64,000 nt of DNA from Gilvimarinus japonicus (GTDB lineage Bacteria; Pseudomonadota; Gammaproteobacteria; Pseudomonadales; Cellvibrionaceae): the NCBI RefSeq assembly GCF_042847215.1, contig NZ_AP031500.1, positions 3,348,001 through 3,412,000 of the forward strand, written 5' to 3'. Below the pieces are notes generated by a model, which was not told the origin of the DNA, searched no databases, and saw only the letters and a program-made list of their open reading frames with translations. Below are positions 43,101 to 50,676 of this stretch, in pieces (position 1 is the stretch's first letter; every line of letters begins with the position of its first letter). A program made the position numbers and the translations under genes.

Positions 43101-43772
43101 AATATTGAAGCGCGCAGCACCGGGGACGACAGCTTTGCCCTGTTTGGTGCCACTGACAATGGCGGCGGTGTGGTGCAAGACAACCTCTATGAGAACTTAA
43201 CCGCGATGACACCTTGGCGCGCCGCGGGCTTAGCCGCCTACGGCGGGCAGGGCAACACCTTTCGCAATATCCGCGTGGAAGATACCCTAACCTATTCGGG
43301 GCTAACCATTAGCTCGCTGGATTTTGGTTACGCTTTTACCGGGTTTCAAGCCAACCCCACCACCAACTTCGAGGACATCACTATCGCTCGCTCCGGCGGT
43401 CAGTTTTGGGGCGACCAAGTATTCCCCGCACTGTGGATGTTTTCGGCATCCGATACGTTCCAGGGTATTCGTATCAACAACCTAGACATTATCGACCCCA
43501 CCTTTCACGGCATTATGTTTCAAACCAACTACGTGGGTAACAATGCGCAAAACCCAATTGCAGACACTGTGCTCGATAACGTCACCATCTCTGGGGCGCG
43601 TATCGATCCGCGCTTCCCCGACCGTTCAGGCTTTGGTATTTGGGCAAACCCCATGCCCGAGACCGGACAAGGCCCGGCCGTCGGTAGCGTTACTTTCACC
43701 AACCTAACGCTAACCAACAACGCGATCAACATCCGCAATCAGACCCCGGACTTTACCATCAACATAGAGTAA
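40173..43772 (+). CDS. GH87 alpha-1,3-glucanase, second paralogue
   Basis: The 1199-residue protein repeats the domain order of its neighbour: signal peptide to about residue 32 (TLAQ), F5/8-type domain, CBM6-like (about 176-306), FN3, F5/8-type domain (about 412-548), FN3, unassigned domain (about 640-805) and beta-helix catalytic unit. The catalytic aspartates are D962 (ADGLNF) and D985-D986 (GDDSFA), with the same spacing. Non-catalytic modules are clearly homologous to the upstream protein; the catalytic units have diverged more, so they may differ in endo/exo mode or branch tolerance. The pair most likely arose by tandem duplication. It ends before a strong terminator. Confidence 0.84.
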   Translation: MHTAIFLHRKRLAQLIGLMTPLCFATSVTLAQTAPNNIAQGQSISASSYADVYSATQANDGNSSSYWESQNNSFPQTLSVDLGQSRAINQVALTVPANWGSRTQTITLLASSDGANYDTLVNQSSYMFDPADGNRVTLNFAEANARYVRLSISANSGWAAGQIAEFEVYGADQTNNQIRYAYDKIDVAQYDGMSGVQTEPTTDTGGGNNIGWIDNGDWVRLNNVDFGASGELNGVSARVASNHSGGTIEFHLDSTTGPLLGSLAVNNTGGWQNWTTATGSVATSGGIHDLYLVFNGSDSGGLFNVNWIEFDSGTATLPATPQGLAVNNTSATSVSLSWDSAAYAQGYDILRNGAVVDSTTSTQFVDSGLSANTAYTYVIRAYNSDGQSSPSASVSATTDSEVTPPDNDNVALDKPVSASSSGPYHLQNNTVDGDQSTYWESASNSFPQRLTVDLGSTHYIDQINLTLPDDMAWESRSQTLSIRGSNNGTDYTSIKNSAAYHFDPNNGNRVSIAFNEVGTRFVQLEINDNTGWPAAQISELEVYGYPDPVPPNTPQNVTIAGGTSSTLYLLWDEVALADGYRLLRDGNEIADISANSFQDTGLVASTDYSYTLIAYNEFGESANSSPISGTTQAEGTDPDPNDGRGASMPYSLYQAEDGQLGGNAQALAPNRIIGDLAGEASGRQAVTLSDTGDYVAFTSDEPTNTLVTRFSIPDAPGGGGIDSTLNIYVDGQFEKAIELTSKHAWLYGDETQPNNNPSSGPARHIYDEAHVMFDRTIPAGSNIRLQKDAANTSEYTIDFISLEQVSAIPNPNPAAYITPTGFSHQDVQNAINEARMSNTAEGVYLPPGTYETAYKFQVYGKPLNIVGAGPWYTKFTTPQSQTNTDAGFMVNNSANGSTFANFAFFGNYTSRIDGPGKVFDFSGVSDMTIDNIWAEHQVCMFWGSSVHSTTIKNSRIRNTFADGLNFTNGSSGNHISNIEARSTGDDSFALFGATDNGGGVVQDNLYENLTAMTPWRAAGLAAYGGQGNTFRNIRVEDTLTYSGLTISSLDFGYAFTGFQANPTTNFEDITIARSGGQFWGDQVFPALWMFSASDTFQGIRINNLDIIDPTFHGIMFQTNYVGNNAQNPIADTVLDNVTISGARIDPRFPDRSGFGIWANPMPETGQGPAVGSVTFTNLTLTNNAINIRNQTPDFTINIE

Positions 43773-43794
43773 GCCACGGGTTTTATAAGTGCAC

Positions 43795-43832
43795 AAAAAA
43801 GCCCCCGCTGATTGCTCAGCGGGGGCTTTTTT
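43795..43832. terminator. Bidirectional terminator between GH87 and beta-helix genes
   Basis: AAAAAAGCCCCCGCTGA and its complement flank a 4-nt loop, giving A/T runs on both sides of a long GC stem. It serves the plus-strand GH87 pair and the convergent minus-strand gene. Confidence 0.92.
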
Positions 43833-43840
43833 ATCTCGCG

Positions 43841-45634
43841 CTATTTCTCGTCGGCTTTCTCTCCCCAAAAACCATCGTAAAAATTTAACTCGCCCACCTC
43901 GGTGGCCGGCCCTTCGCCGTTCACCACGTGGTTAATGCCACCGTTTAAACCGGCAAAATTCGCAATATGATGAATAGCAATGCCAGGGTTATAGGGCGCC
44001 TCTAGCGAGTTTTCTAAACGCACATTATTGCTCACCGTGGGCTCACCACGAAAAAAGCTATAAATACCAAAGCCCCAACCATTGTGTGTTTGTACATGGT
44101 CCGCCACCTTGTACGAGGCAAAGCCGGCTTTACCGTTATCGTTCCAGGCCGCCATACTCGGCGGCTTGTAGGGAATCTCAGACTGGTAAAAATAAGTGCG
44201 GCCGCGCTCGCCATTCCACAAGGTTTGATACCCCTGAAAGTGCTCGTTAAACAAACCGTAAATCGTCACATCGTCGCCGTTAACGACCAGCCCGTTGCGG
44301 CTTTTGTTCACATTCCAATCCGCACCGGTACCGTGGTCGGCGCGCCACAACCACACGTGATCAACCAAAACATGGTGACTGTTAATGCGCAGACAAATCT
44401 CGGCCAAACCGGCAATAGCGCCCCCCACGCGGCAGTACACATCGTGCAAACTACTGGGGTTGTCCGCGTGCTTCGCCTTGGCGCCTTGCTCGCCCAGATC
44501 AATTAACACCGGCGAATTAACCGGACCGGCATCGACCATAACACCCGCTAGCTTTACCCCGTCGACGTCGGCCACGGAAATGGCTGCACTGCCCTGCTGT
44601 GGCACCAGGGTGGGCAGGCCAAGGCCAAGTACTACGGTATCGGCACGCGATACCTTTAAGGCGCTATCGAGCGAATAAATGCCAGGCGTTAGCAGTAAGT
44701 GCTTACCGGCGGCCAACGCTTGGTTCAAGCTCGCCGCGGTGTCATTGCTGGGCGTCGCGATGTAAAAATCTTTAAGGTTTAATAGCTCGCCCGCTTCCGG
44801 CTCGCCACGCCAGCTAACGCCGCTTGTATTGCGCGTCACCGTCGGTACAAATACCGCGTAAGCGCCGCTATCATCCAGCGTTAAAAAGGGCTTTTCGCGA
44901 ATCACCGGGGTTTGATCAATGATGGTGGTGGGTTCTTCGGGCCACTGGTCAACCGGCGCGCCTTTCACCCCGACAAACACTCGGTTCCAGTTGCCACCCA
45001 CCCAGCGGCCTAGCTCAGAGTTGCGGGTAAACCACTGCTGCCCGGTGGTAAGACCGGCGCGCCCCTCAACCACCGAGTTTGCCAATACACCGCCGCTGGC
45101 CCAACTGCCCTTGTCAAAATTAACGCTACCCTCGACATGCATACGGCGGTAAGGCGCCGCTTGAGATACCGCCCACAACAAGGTGTTGCCATGGTGTGGC
45201 TTAACTTTAAAATTTTCGGCGCCGCGCCAAAACATGGTGGTAACTTTATTGCCCTCGGTTGAGGCGATGGACTGGACGGTGCCGTTAATACTGACATCCC
45301 CCGGTACTCGACCCAACCCCAGTGCCTGTACGTAATAATCCACCGTTACATTCAAGCCATAGTTGCCAGGTTTAAACAGCAGGGCATAGCGCTCAGAGCC
45401 AAATTCATTGTGTTTTTGCTGATGGTGCAGCGCATCCAAGGTATCTTGAATATCGCGCTCGTCCATAGTGTCATCAAACACCAGCACGTGATCGCCAAAT
45501 ATCGATGTATAAGCAGAGGTATCGAGGTTAGGGGGGGTATTACCGTGGTAGCAGCTTAAAAAAACCGCCGCCGAGGCTGCAACCAGCAGCACTTTCACCC
45601 CCAATGCAGGGGTTAAAAAACGTTTGCGAAGCAT
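43841..45634 (-). CDS. Right-handed beta-helix envelope protein of unknown function
   Basis: The 597-residue protein has an N-terminal hydrophobic export signal with a lipobox-like FLSC (C27), imperfect at the -3 position. The rest is built of beta-helix type repeats: HVLVFDDTM, RYALLFKPGNYG, VLGLGLPTL, VLVDHVWLWRADHG, NGLVVNGDDVTIYGLF. This pattern fits a family known from actinobacterial genomes under the misleading names adenylyl cyclase or coagulation factor 5/8-type protein; no activity is established to my knowledge. It is convergent to two GH87 genes, so a role in alpha-glucan breakdown is possible. I make no catalytic claim. GH55- or pectate-lyase-like enzymes share the fold. Confidence 0.7.
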   Translation of the reverse strand: MLRKRFLTPALGVKVLLVAASAAVFLSCYHGNTPPNLDTSAYTSIFGDHVLVFDDTMDERDIQDTLDALHHQQKHNEFGSERYALLFKPGNYGLNVTVDYYVQALGLGRVPGDVSINGTVQSIASTEGNKVTTMFWRGAENFKVKPHHGNTLLWAVSQAAPYRRMHVEGSVNFDKGSWASGGVLANSVVEGRAGLTTGQQWFTRNSELGRWVGGNWNRVFVGVKGAPVDQWPEEPTTIIDQTPVIREKPFLTLDDSGAYAVFVPTVTRNTSGVSWRGEPEAGELLNLKDFYIATPSNDTAASLNQALAAGKHLLLTPGIYSLDSALKVSRADTVVLGLGLPTLVPQQGSAAISVADVDGVKLAGVMVDAGPVNSPVLIDLGEQGAKAKHADNPSSLHDVYCRVGGAIAGLAEICLRINSHHVLVDHVWLWRADHGTGADWNVNKSRNGLVVNGDDVTIYGLFNEHFQGYQTLWNGERGRTYFYQSEIPYKPPSMAAWNDNGKAGFASYKVADHVQTHNGWGFGIYSFFRGEPTVSNNVRLENSLEAPYNPGIAIHHIANFAGLNGGINHVVNGEGPATEVGELNFYDGFWGEKADEK

Positions 45635-45886
45635 AGAGCACTACTCACTTGTTTATTAGTGTTTGAGTATGCTTCATGTGATTAAAGCGGCAGGGCAGCC
45701 GTTCTTGTATATTCTGATCGTACTTGTTTTTGTGAGGCGCGACTACTGCTACCGCTAGCAAGCGCCCTATTAATGCACCGCAGTATACGCGGTCTTAGTG
45801 GTCATTTACACTATTTGCCTTATCTTTCGACCGCTAGCGAGCAAAACTTAGTATGCTGTAGCCCCCGCAGTCAACCACGTTATTTT

Positions 45887-47041
45887 ATGATGCCACACCC
45901 TGCCAGCCGCCACGCCCAGCACGCCACCCGCGCCGCTTTTTTTATCGCCGGTAGCTCACTCGCCGCCTGGGCGCCATTGGTGCCCTACGCGCAAGCACGG
46001 GCTTCACTCAACGAGGCCCAGCTGGGTTTACTACTGCTTTGCCTCGGCATTGGCTCGTTAATCGCTATGCCCCTGTCGGGCCTTTTTGCCTCACGTTTTG
46101 GCTGCCGCAAGGTGTTTACTCTGGCCGCTACCGTTTTGTGTGCCGCCCTACCTATTTTGGCCAGCAGTCACACAAGCTGGGTATTGGCCGTCACACTTTT
46201 TGTCTTTGGCGCGGCCCTTGGCACGGCCGACTGCGTCGCCAATATTCACGCCGTCACCGTCGAGAAGGCCAGCGGCAGGCCGTTAATGTCAGGCTTTCAC
46301 GGCCTTTTTAGTCTTGGCGGTATTATCGGCGCGGTAGGCGTCAGCGCGCTATTAAGTATCGGGCTCGCACCGCTGTACGCCGCGCTAAGCATCGCGCTTT
46401 TGATCCTGTTGGCGCTGGCCATCACCTGGCGCTATTTACTAAGCCATACCGCCAGTACGCAAGACGGACCACTCTTCGCACTGCCCCACGGCATCGTTCT
46501 GGTACTCGGCGGCCTGTGTTTTATCGCCTTTTTAGCCGAGGGCGCGATGCTCGACTGGAGTGCCGTTTACCTAACCCAAACGCAAAATATGGCAACCGCA
46601 CAGTCGGGGTTGGGCTACGCCGCCTTTGCGCTGACCATGACCATTGGTAGGCTCAGCGGTGATTGGCTGATTCACCGCGCGGGATTGCTTCGGGTGTTGG
46701 TAAGCGGCGCGGCACTCGCCGCCGCGGGAGTGGCGCTGGCCACTTTGGCACCTAGCTGGCAACTGGCCCTGGTGGGTTACGCACTCGTGGGGATGGGTGG
46801 CGCCAATATCGCCCCTATTATGTACTCGCTGGTGGGCAAGCAAACGACTATGCCTGAGGCCCAAGCAGTCCCAGCACTGACCACCCTTGGCTACGCCGGT
46901 ATTTTGGTAGGGCCGGCAATGATTGGTTTTGTCGCCTATGTCACCGGGCTAACCGCTGCCTTTTTGATTGTCGCGGGATTACTGCTACTGGTGGCCCTAA
47001 TCGGGCCGACGCTGGGGCGGTCGCTACCTCAAGCGCAGTGA
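45887..47041 (+). CDS. MFS transporter
   Basis: The 384-residue inner-membrane protein has twelve predicted helices and a typical MFS loop after helix 2 (ASRFGCRKVFT). It resembles the YbjJ-like sugar/drug-type subgroup (AAWAPLVPYAQARASLNEAQLG at the start). The reading frame extends upstream to 45773 but the extra residues are polar and unlike an MFS N-terminus, so I take the ATG at 45887. Its ribosome site is weak. It is divergent from the beta-helix gene and close to GH87, so a glucose/oligosaccharide carrier is possible; substrate is not predictable. Confidence 0.82.
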   Translation: MMPHPASRHAQHATRAAFFIAGSSLAAWAPLVPYAQARASLNEAQLGLLLLCLGIGSLIAMPLSGLFASRFGCRKVFTLAATVLCAALPILASSHTSWVLAVTLFVFGAALGTADCVANIHAVTVEKASGRPLMSGFHGLFSLGGIIGAVGVSALLSIGLAPLYAALSIALLILLALAITWRYLLSHTASTQDGPLFALPHGIVLVLGGLCFIAFLAEGAMLDWSAVYLTQTQNMATAQSGLGYAAFALTMTIGRLSGDWLIHRAGLLRVLVSGAALAAAGVALATLAPSWQLALVGYALVGMGGANIAPIMYSLVGKQTTMPEAQAVPALTTLGYAGILVGPAMIGFVAYVTGLTAAFLIVAGLLLLVALIGPTLGRSLPQAQ

Positions 47042-47053
47042 TCGCGGGCGAAG

Positions 47054-47329
47054 CTACTCTAGGTAGCCGGCCCGCAGCAATAGATAATAGAAATACTCCC
47101 CGGCAAAGGCGATGCCAAACAACACCAACAACATCACCTCGGTATAAGGTATTAACGCCACCACCGCCGCGATAGAGACCAGCGACACCAAAAAAATGAG
47201 TACCAGTACCGGCAGCAATTTAATTGGCATACGTGCTTTACAGTTAGAACAGGTAATACGGACCGGGTTTACCGATTTAAGTACGCTGCGAAAGCCTATC
47301 GGCGCATGACAATTATTACAGTTTTTCAC
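47054..47329 (-). CDS. Small zinc-ribbon membrane protein
   Basis: The 91-residue protein has a zinc-ribbon-like N-terminus (C4, C7, C27, C30) followed by two predicted membrane helices (about residues 36-60 and 65-85). No enzymatic motif is seen. Such small proteins occur widely in gammaproteobacteria and have no agreed function. It is convergent to the MFS gene with 12 bp between stop codons. Confidence 0.65.
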   Translation of the reverse strand: MKNCNNCHAPIGFRSVLKSVNPVRITCSNCKARMPIKLLPVLVLIFLVSLVSIAAVVALIPYTEVMLLVLFGIAFAGEYFYYLLLRAGYLE

Positions 47330-48016
47330 GCTTAATCTCCGTTAGTGTTATGTGGCTTATAAAACCACTTGCGCCAGAGTGGGTCAAGGCGCATTTTCAC
47401 CACCTCCCTGGCGCCGCAATCCTCCGGCTCTTTGATTACAGCAAGCACCAAAACCTCACTTTACGCGTCATTATTTTTTTAATCGTCTAAACGATTTTTC
47501 TAATGTCTTTAAAATTTATTCACCCCTTTCTTTTTCGTTATATTTCTCGGCGGGATGATTCAGAAGTCAAAAGATGTTAACAGCGTGCGTCGGTTCTCGT
47601 TTCCAGTGCGCAGCATTTGAAATAGCGCCACAAAGAAACTAATCAGTGTTACGGATTCACGAAGGCGAGCGAAAAAATTTAAAGATAAACCTTAGCATTC
47701 ACGACCTCTGATTTTTTAATGGCGCCTAATTAACACCATGGATATTTTTTATAAAACAAAAAGGACAGGCCATTAGCAGGTAACTTCTACCTGAGCAATT
47801 ACAAAATGATGCCACCTAGCTTTATCGATAACATCGATATTTTTTCAACAAAAAATGGTAGCGCTGACATTAAAGTTCGCAGCGTTAAACCAGCAAAATC
47901 AAGGAGAGCCCGTTCACATCAAAAAAGGGCTGGACGCCCTAACAGCAATAGATGTGACTGCCCATGTATTTAGGCCACGCGCTAAATACAAAACATAATC
48001 ACTAGAAGGATTTTTT
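47330..48016. other. 687-bp non-coding region upstream of the AA10 oxidase
   Basis: No convincing ORF lies here. The distal part is AT-rich with a LacI-like half-site (TAAACGATTTTTC near 47489). The proximal 100 bp form a folded leader, described at 47914-47990. The ribosome site AGAAGGA precedes the ATG. Confidence 0.6.
47914..47990 (+). promoter_or_regulatory. Structured 5' leader of the AA10 oxidase gene
   Basis: A nested hairpin has outer stem TCACATC/GATGTGA (47914-47920/47951-47957) and inner stem AGGGC/GCCCT (47926-47930/47936-47940). A second hairpin has a 9-bp perfect stem TGTATTTAG/CTAAATACA (47965-47973/47982-47990). It ends about 26 nt before the ATG, close to the ribosome site. 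I do not recognise it as a known riboswitch. Confidence 0.5.
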
Positions 48017-49876
48017 ATGCGTAACAACAAAGTATTTTTAAGCTCGCTAATTTTGTTCGCCAGCAGTGGCGCTTGGGGTCACGGTTTAATCTCCGACCCG
48101 CCCGCGCGCAATTGGTTTTGCGGCGCCAGCACTAAGCCTGATACCGCCGAACCCGGCAGCGCCTGCGCCCAGGCATTTGCCGATGACTTTACCAGCGGCT
48201 ATTCATTTATGAGTGTTCTGACTCACGACGTGGGCCGCGCAGGGGTAACCCCACTGCCCGACAATGTTTGTGGTTTTGACAGTGAAACCTGGCAAGGCGG
48301 CGCCACCCCATGGGACAGCGCCATCGATTGGCCCACCAACCCCATGAGCGCGGGCGAGCAAACCTTTACTTGGAACATTTCTTGGGGGCCGCACTTTGAT
48401 GACACCGAAGAGTTTCGATATTGGATCACCAAGCCCGGTTTTGATTTTCAGGTAGGCCAACCACTAAGCTGGAACGATTTTGAAAGCGAAGCCTTTTGCG
48501 TGCTTGAGTATGACGACAGCAACCCAAACGCCAACCCCGACATTGTGCCCGACAAAGGTAATGCCTTGTTCCACACCAGTTGCGATGTACCCGAGCGCAG
48601 TGGCCGACACGTTATTTATGGCGAGTGGGGCCGCAATGAATTCACCTACGAACGCTTCCACGGTTGCGTGGATGTAAGCTTTGATGGCGGCTCCGGCAAC
48701 ATACCGGTGGTTGCCGATATTAGCGCCACCCCGTCGAGCGGCACCTTTGCCGGCGCAGGCAGTATCAGCTTTGACGGCTCGGGCTCTCAGGGTGACAATC
48801 TAAGTTACAGTTGGAGCCTAAGCGCCGACAACGACTCGCTATACAGTTTAAGCACCACCAGTGGCGACAATACGGTATTAACTTTATCCGAACCAGACGC
48901 GCAACAAACCGTCACCGTAAACTTACAGGTGAATAATGCCGACGCCACTAGCACCACCTCGGTGGATATTGTTCACGTACCAGCCGCGGGTGCTAACTGG
49001 GAAGACCTTGGCGCACTAAGCGAAACCTCACAGAGCCTAAGCGCTGGTGATGCCGTGAGCCTTCGATTAGTTGAAAACAGCGGCACCGATGTTTACTTAC
49101 CCGAGCAATCTTTAATACTCGACGCTAACAATGCCGGCGCGAATGACTGGCCTTACGCTCTGGCACAAGCAGTAAACGATGAAAACTCCGATGTACAGGT
49201 CGGCGTATTAAACTCAGACGGTGACGTGGTGGCTATGCAAAGCGCAACCGACAATCGCGTGTACGTCCAAACACCCTCAAACTACACCAGCGCATTCTTG
49301 CAGCTCGATACTGCGAGCTCATCCAGCAGCTCTTCCAGCACTTCGTCGGCCAGCAGCTCGAACAGCTCGGTACCCGCCGGCACGCAATGTAACTGGTACG
49401 GCACCACCACACCACTGTGCAGCAACAGCAACGATGGTTGGGGCTATGAGGATAATCAAAGCTGCGTTGGCGCCAACACCTGTGCGGCGCAGCCGGCACC
49501 TTATGGCATTATCGGTGGTTCGTCTTCTAGCAGCTCATCGAGCGTTGCGTCCAGCTCGTCCAGCAGTACCTCGGGTACGGGCGAGGTAAACTGCGAGTAC
49601 GAAACCCAAAACGCGTGGGGCTCAGGCTTTACCGCTAACATCACCCTTACCAATGAAGGGAGCAGCGCCGTCAATGGCTGGAGCGTACAATGGCAGTACA
49701 GTAACCCCGTTAGCATTACCAACAGCTGGGAAGCTGACGTGACCGGTAACGGCCCATTTACCGCCAGCGATATTGGCCGCAACAGCACCATCAACCCGGG
49801 GCAGTCGGTTAGCTTTGGGTTTCAGGGATCGGGCAGTGCCGAGACCGTTTCCGTGACAGGAGACATTTGCCAGTAA
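48017..49876 (+). CDS. AA10 lytic polysaccharide monooxygenase with CBM10 and CBM2 modules
   Basis: The 619-residue secreted enzyme oxidatively cleaves cellulose or chitin. The signal peptide ends at G21, leaving H22 as the mature N-terminal copper-binding histidine. The second copper histidine is H126 in ISWGPHFDD, and the C-terminal strand YGEWGRNEFTYERFHGC carries the axial aromatic. After it come a PKD-like region (about 235-330), an unassigned domain (330-430), a serine-rich linker, a CBM10-like cysteine module (CNWYGTTTPLC), a second serine-rich linker and a CBM2 (about 520-619) ending DICQ. The linkers are typical of Cellvibrio relatives. Similarity to cellulose-active AA10 is suggested by TKPGF following the second histidine; substrate is inferred. 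Confidence 0.93.
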   Translation: MRNNKVFLSSLILFASSGAWGHGLISDPPARNWFCGASTKPDTAEPGSACAQAFADDFTSGYSFMSVLTHDVGRAGVTPLPDNVCGFDSETWQGGATPWDSAIDWPTNPMSAGEQTFTWNISWGPHFDDTEEFRYWITKPGFDFQVGQPLSWNDFESEAFCVLEYDDSNPNANPDIVPDKGNALFHTSCDVPERSGRHVIYGEWGRNEFTYERFHGCVDVSFDGGSGNIPVVADISATPSSGTFAGAGSISFDGSGSQGDNLSYSWSLSADNDSLYSLSTTSGDNTVLTLSEPDAQQTVTVNLQVNNADATSTTSVDIVHVPAAGANWEDLGALSETSQSLSAGDAVSLRLVENSGTDVYLPEQSLILDANNAGANDWPYALAQAVNDENSDVQVGVLNSDGDVVAMQSATDNRVYVQTPSNYTSAFLQLDTASSSSSSSSTSSASSSNSSVPAGTQCNWYGTTTPLCSNSNDGWGYEDNQSCVGANTCAAQPAPYGIIGGSSSSSSSSVASSSSSSTSGTGEVNCEYETQNAWGSGFTANITLTNEGSSAVNGWSVQWQYSNPVSITNSWEADVTGNGPFTASDIGRNSTINPGQSVSFGFQGSGSAETVSVTGDICQ

Positions 49877-49889
49877 GCAAAGCCTCCAA

Positions 49890-49928
49890 TAAAAACCCCC
49901 GCCAAGCAAATGCTCGGCGGGGGTTTTT
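49890..49928. terminator. Bidirectional terminator after the AA10 gene
   Basis: AAAAACCCCCGCC and GGCGGGGGTTTTT pair around a 12-nt loop. It ends the plus-strand oxidase transcript and the minus-strand RDD gene transcript. Confidence 0.9.
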
Positions 49929-49997
49929 ATTTTTTCTGCCAGTAATTTTCTTCGTTTCGCTTTTAAAGAAACCGTTACTCGCACATTAGGTTAATGG

Positions 49998-50516
49998 TTA
50001 GTCTGCCAGCTTAACCACTCGTGTACCGGCAATTAAATCGTGTACGCAGCGTTTATCGGCGCGAAATATAAACAAAATATCAATCAGGGAAAGTAAGCCA
50101 CCCACAACCGGCACATAGGTCACCAGTGCAATGGGCAAATAACGCTTGGCCACTAACGGGATAAAATCGGGTTTATCGCCATCCAGCGTGACAATGGCAA
50201 TATCGACACAGTGCTTACCGATGGTTTGCCCGTGGCGATACAGCAGCACGCCATGCAACAAGAAAAACACCCCCCAGTTAAGCAGGGCTAACAACAAAGT
50301 CGTGGTCCAAGGCAATGCCGAGCCCGCTTCGGGGTTCTCTAGCACACCATCCCATACACCAAAATACACGGTAACCGGCACCACAACCAGCAGCGATAAC
50401 GCTAAATCGATAAGGGCCGCAAACAAGCGCACAATACGCGGGGCGAGCGTATAACGGGTATCGGCGTCGATCAAAGAGGCGTTTTGTTCAGCCTGTGTGT
50501 CTTGCTCATGTTGCAT
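49998..50516 (-). CDS. RDD family membrane protein
   Basis: The 172-residue protein has the RDD pattern: APRIVRLFAALIDLAL at the first helix (R and D), a second helix pair and the late HCVDIAIV-TLDG and ADKRCVHDLIAGT segment. Its function is unknown, though RDD proteins are linked to sodium tolerance and small-molecule transport in some bacteria. I chose the ATG at 50516, with AAGGAG 6 nt upstream; the longer frame to 50660 crosses a terminator. It stands between two terminators, so it is a single-gene unit. Confidence 0.82.
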   Translation of the reverse strand: MQHEQDTQAEQNASLIDADTRYTLAPRIVRLFAALIDLALSLLVVVPVTVYFGVWDGVLENPEAGSALPWTTTLLLALLNWGVFFLLHGVLLYRHGQTIGKHCVDIAIVTLDGDKPDFIPLVAKRYLPIALVTYVPVVGGLLSLIDILFIFRADKRCVHDLIAGTRVVKLAD

Positions 50517-50601
50517 GGGTGTCTCCTTGGATGTATCAACCACAAGCATAGCGGTTGACTGATAGGCAAGGCAACTTAGTAGCAATAAACAACGTCCGCA
50601 C

Positions 50602-50643
50602 AAAAAAGCCCGGGTAAGCAGCGAAAGGCTTATCCGGGCTTTT
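50602..50643 (-). terminator. Terminator of the arabinan operon
   Basis: AAAAGCCCGG and CCGGGCTTTT flank a further TAAGC/GCTTA stem. It lies just beyond the GH51 stop codon on the minus strand, at the end of the operon running from 59335. Confidence 0.88.
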
Positions 50644-50676
50644 GGATTGCGAGCTTTCACTCACATGGTGACGGCC

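Noticed and set aside
36369..43772. Pectate lyases, from the beta-helix fold
   Set aside because: The discoidin-CBM6-discoidin order and the D-x22-DD catalytic spacing fit GH87 better; no lyase calcium motif was seen.
43841..45634. Adenylyl cyclase
   Set aside because: No cyclase motif is visible; the name is a misannotation carried by some relatives.
45773..45886. N-terminal extension of the MFS transporter
   Set aside because: The residues are polar and unlike an MFS start, and the ATG at 45887 gives a normal N-terminus.
49300..49570. Repeat array (CRISPR-like or tandem repeat)
   Set aside because: These are serine-codon runs of the linker regions in the AA10 protein, within one reading frame.
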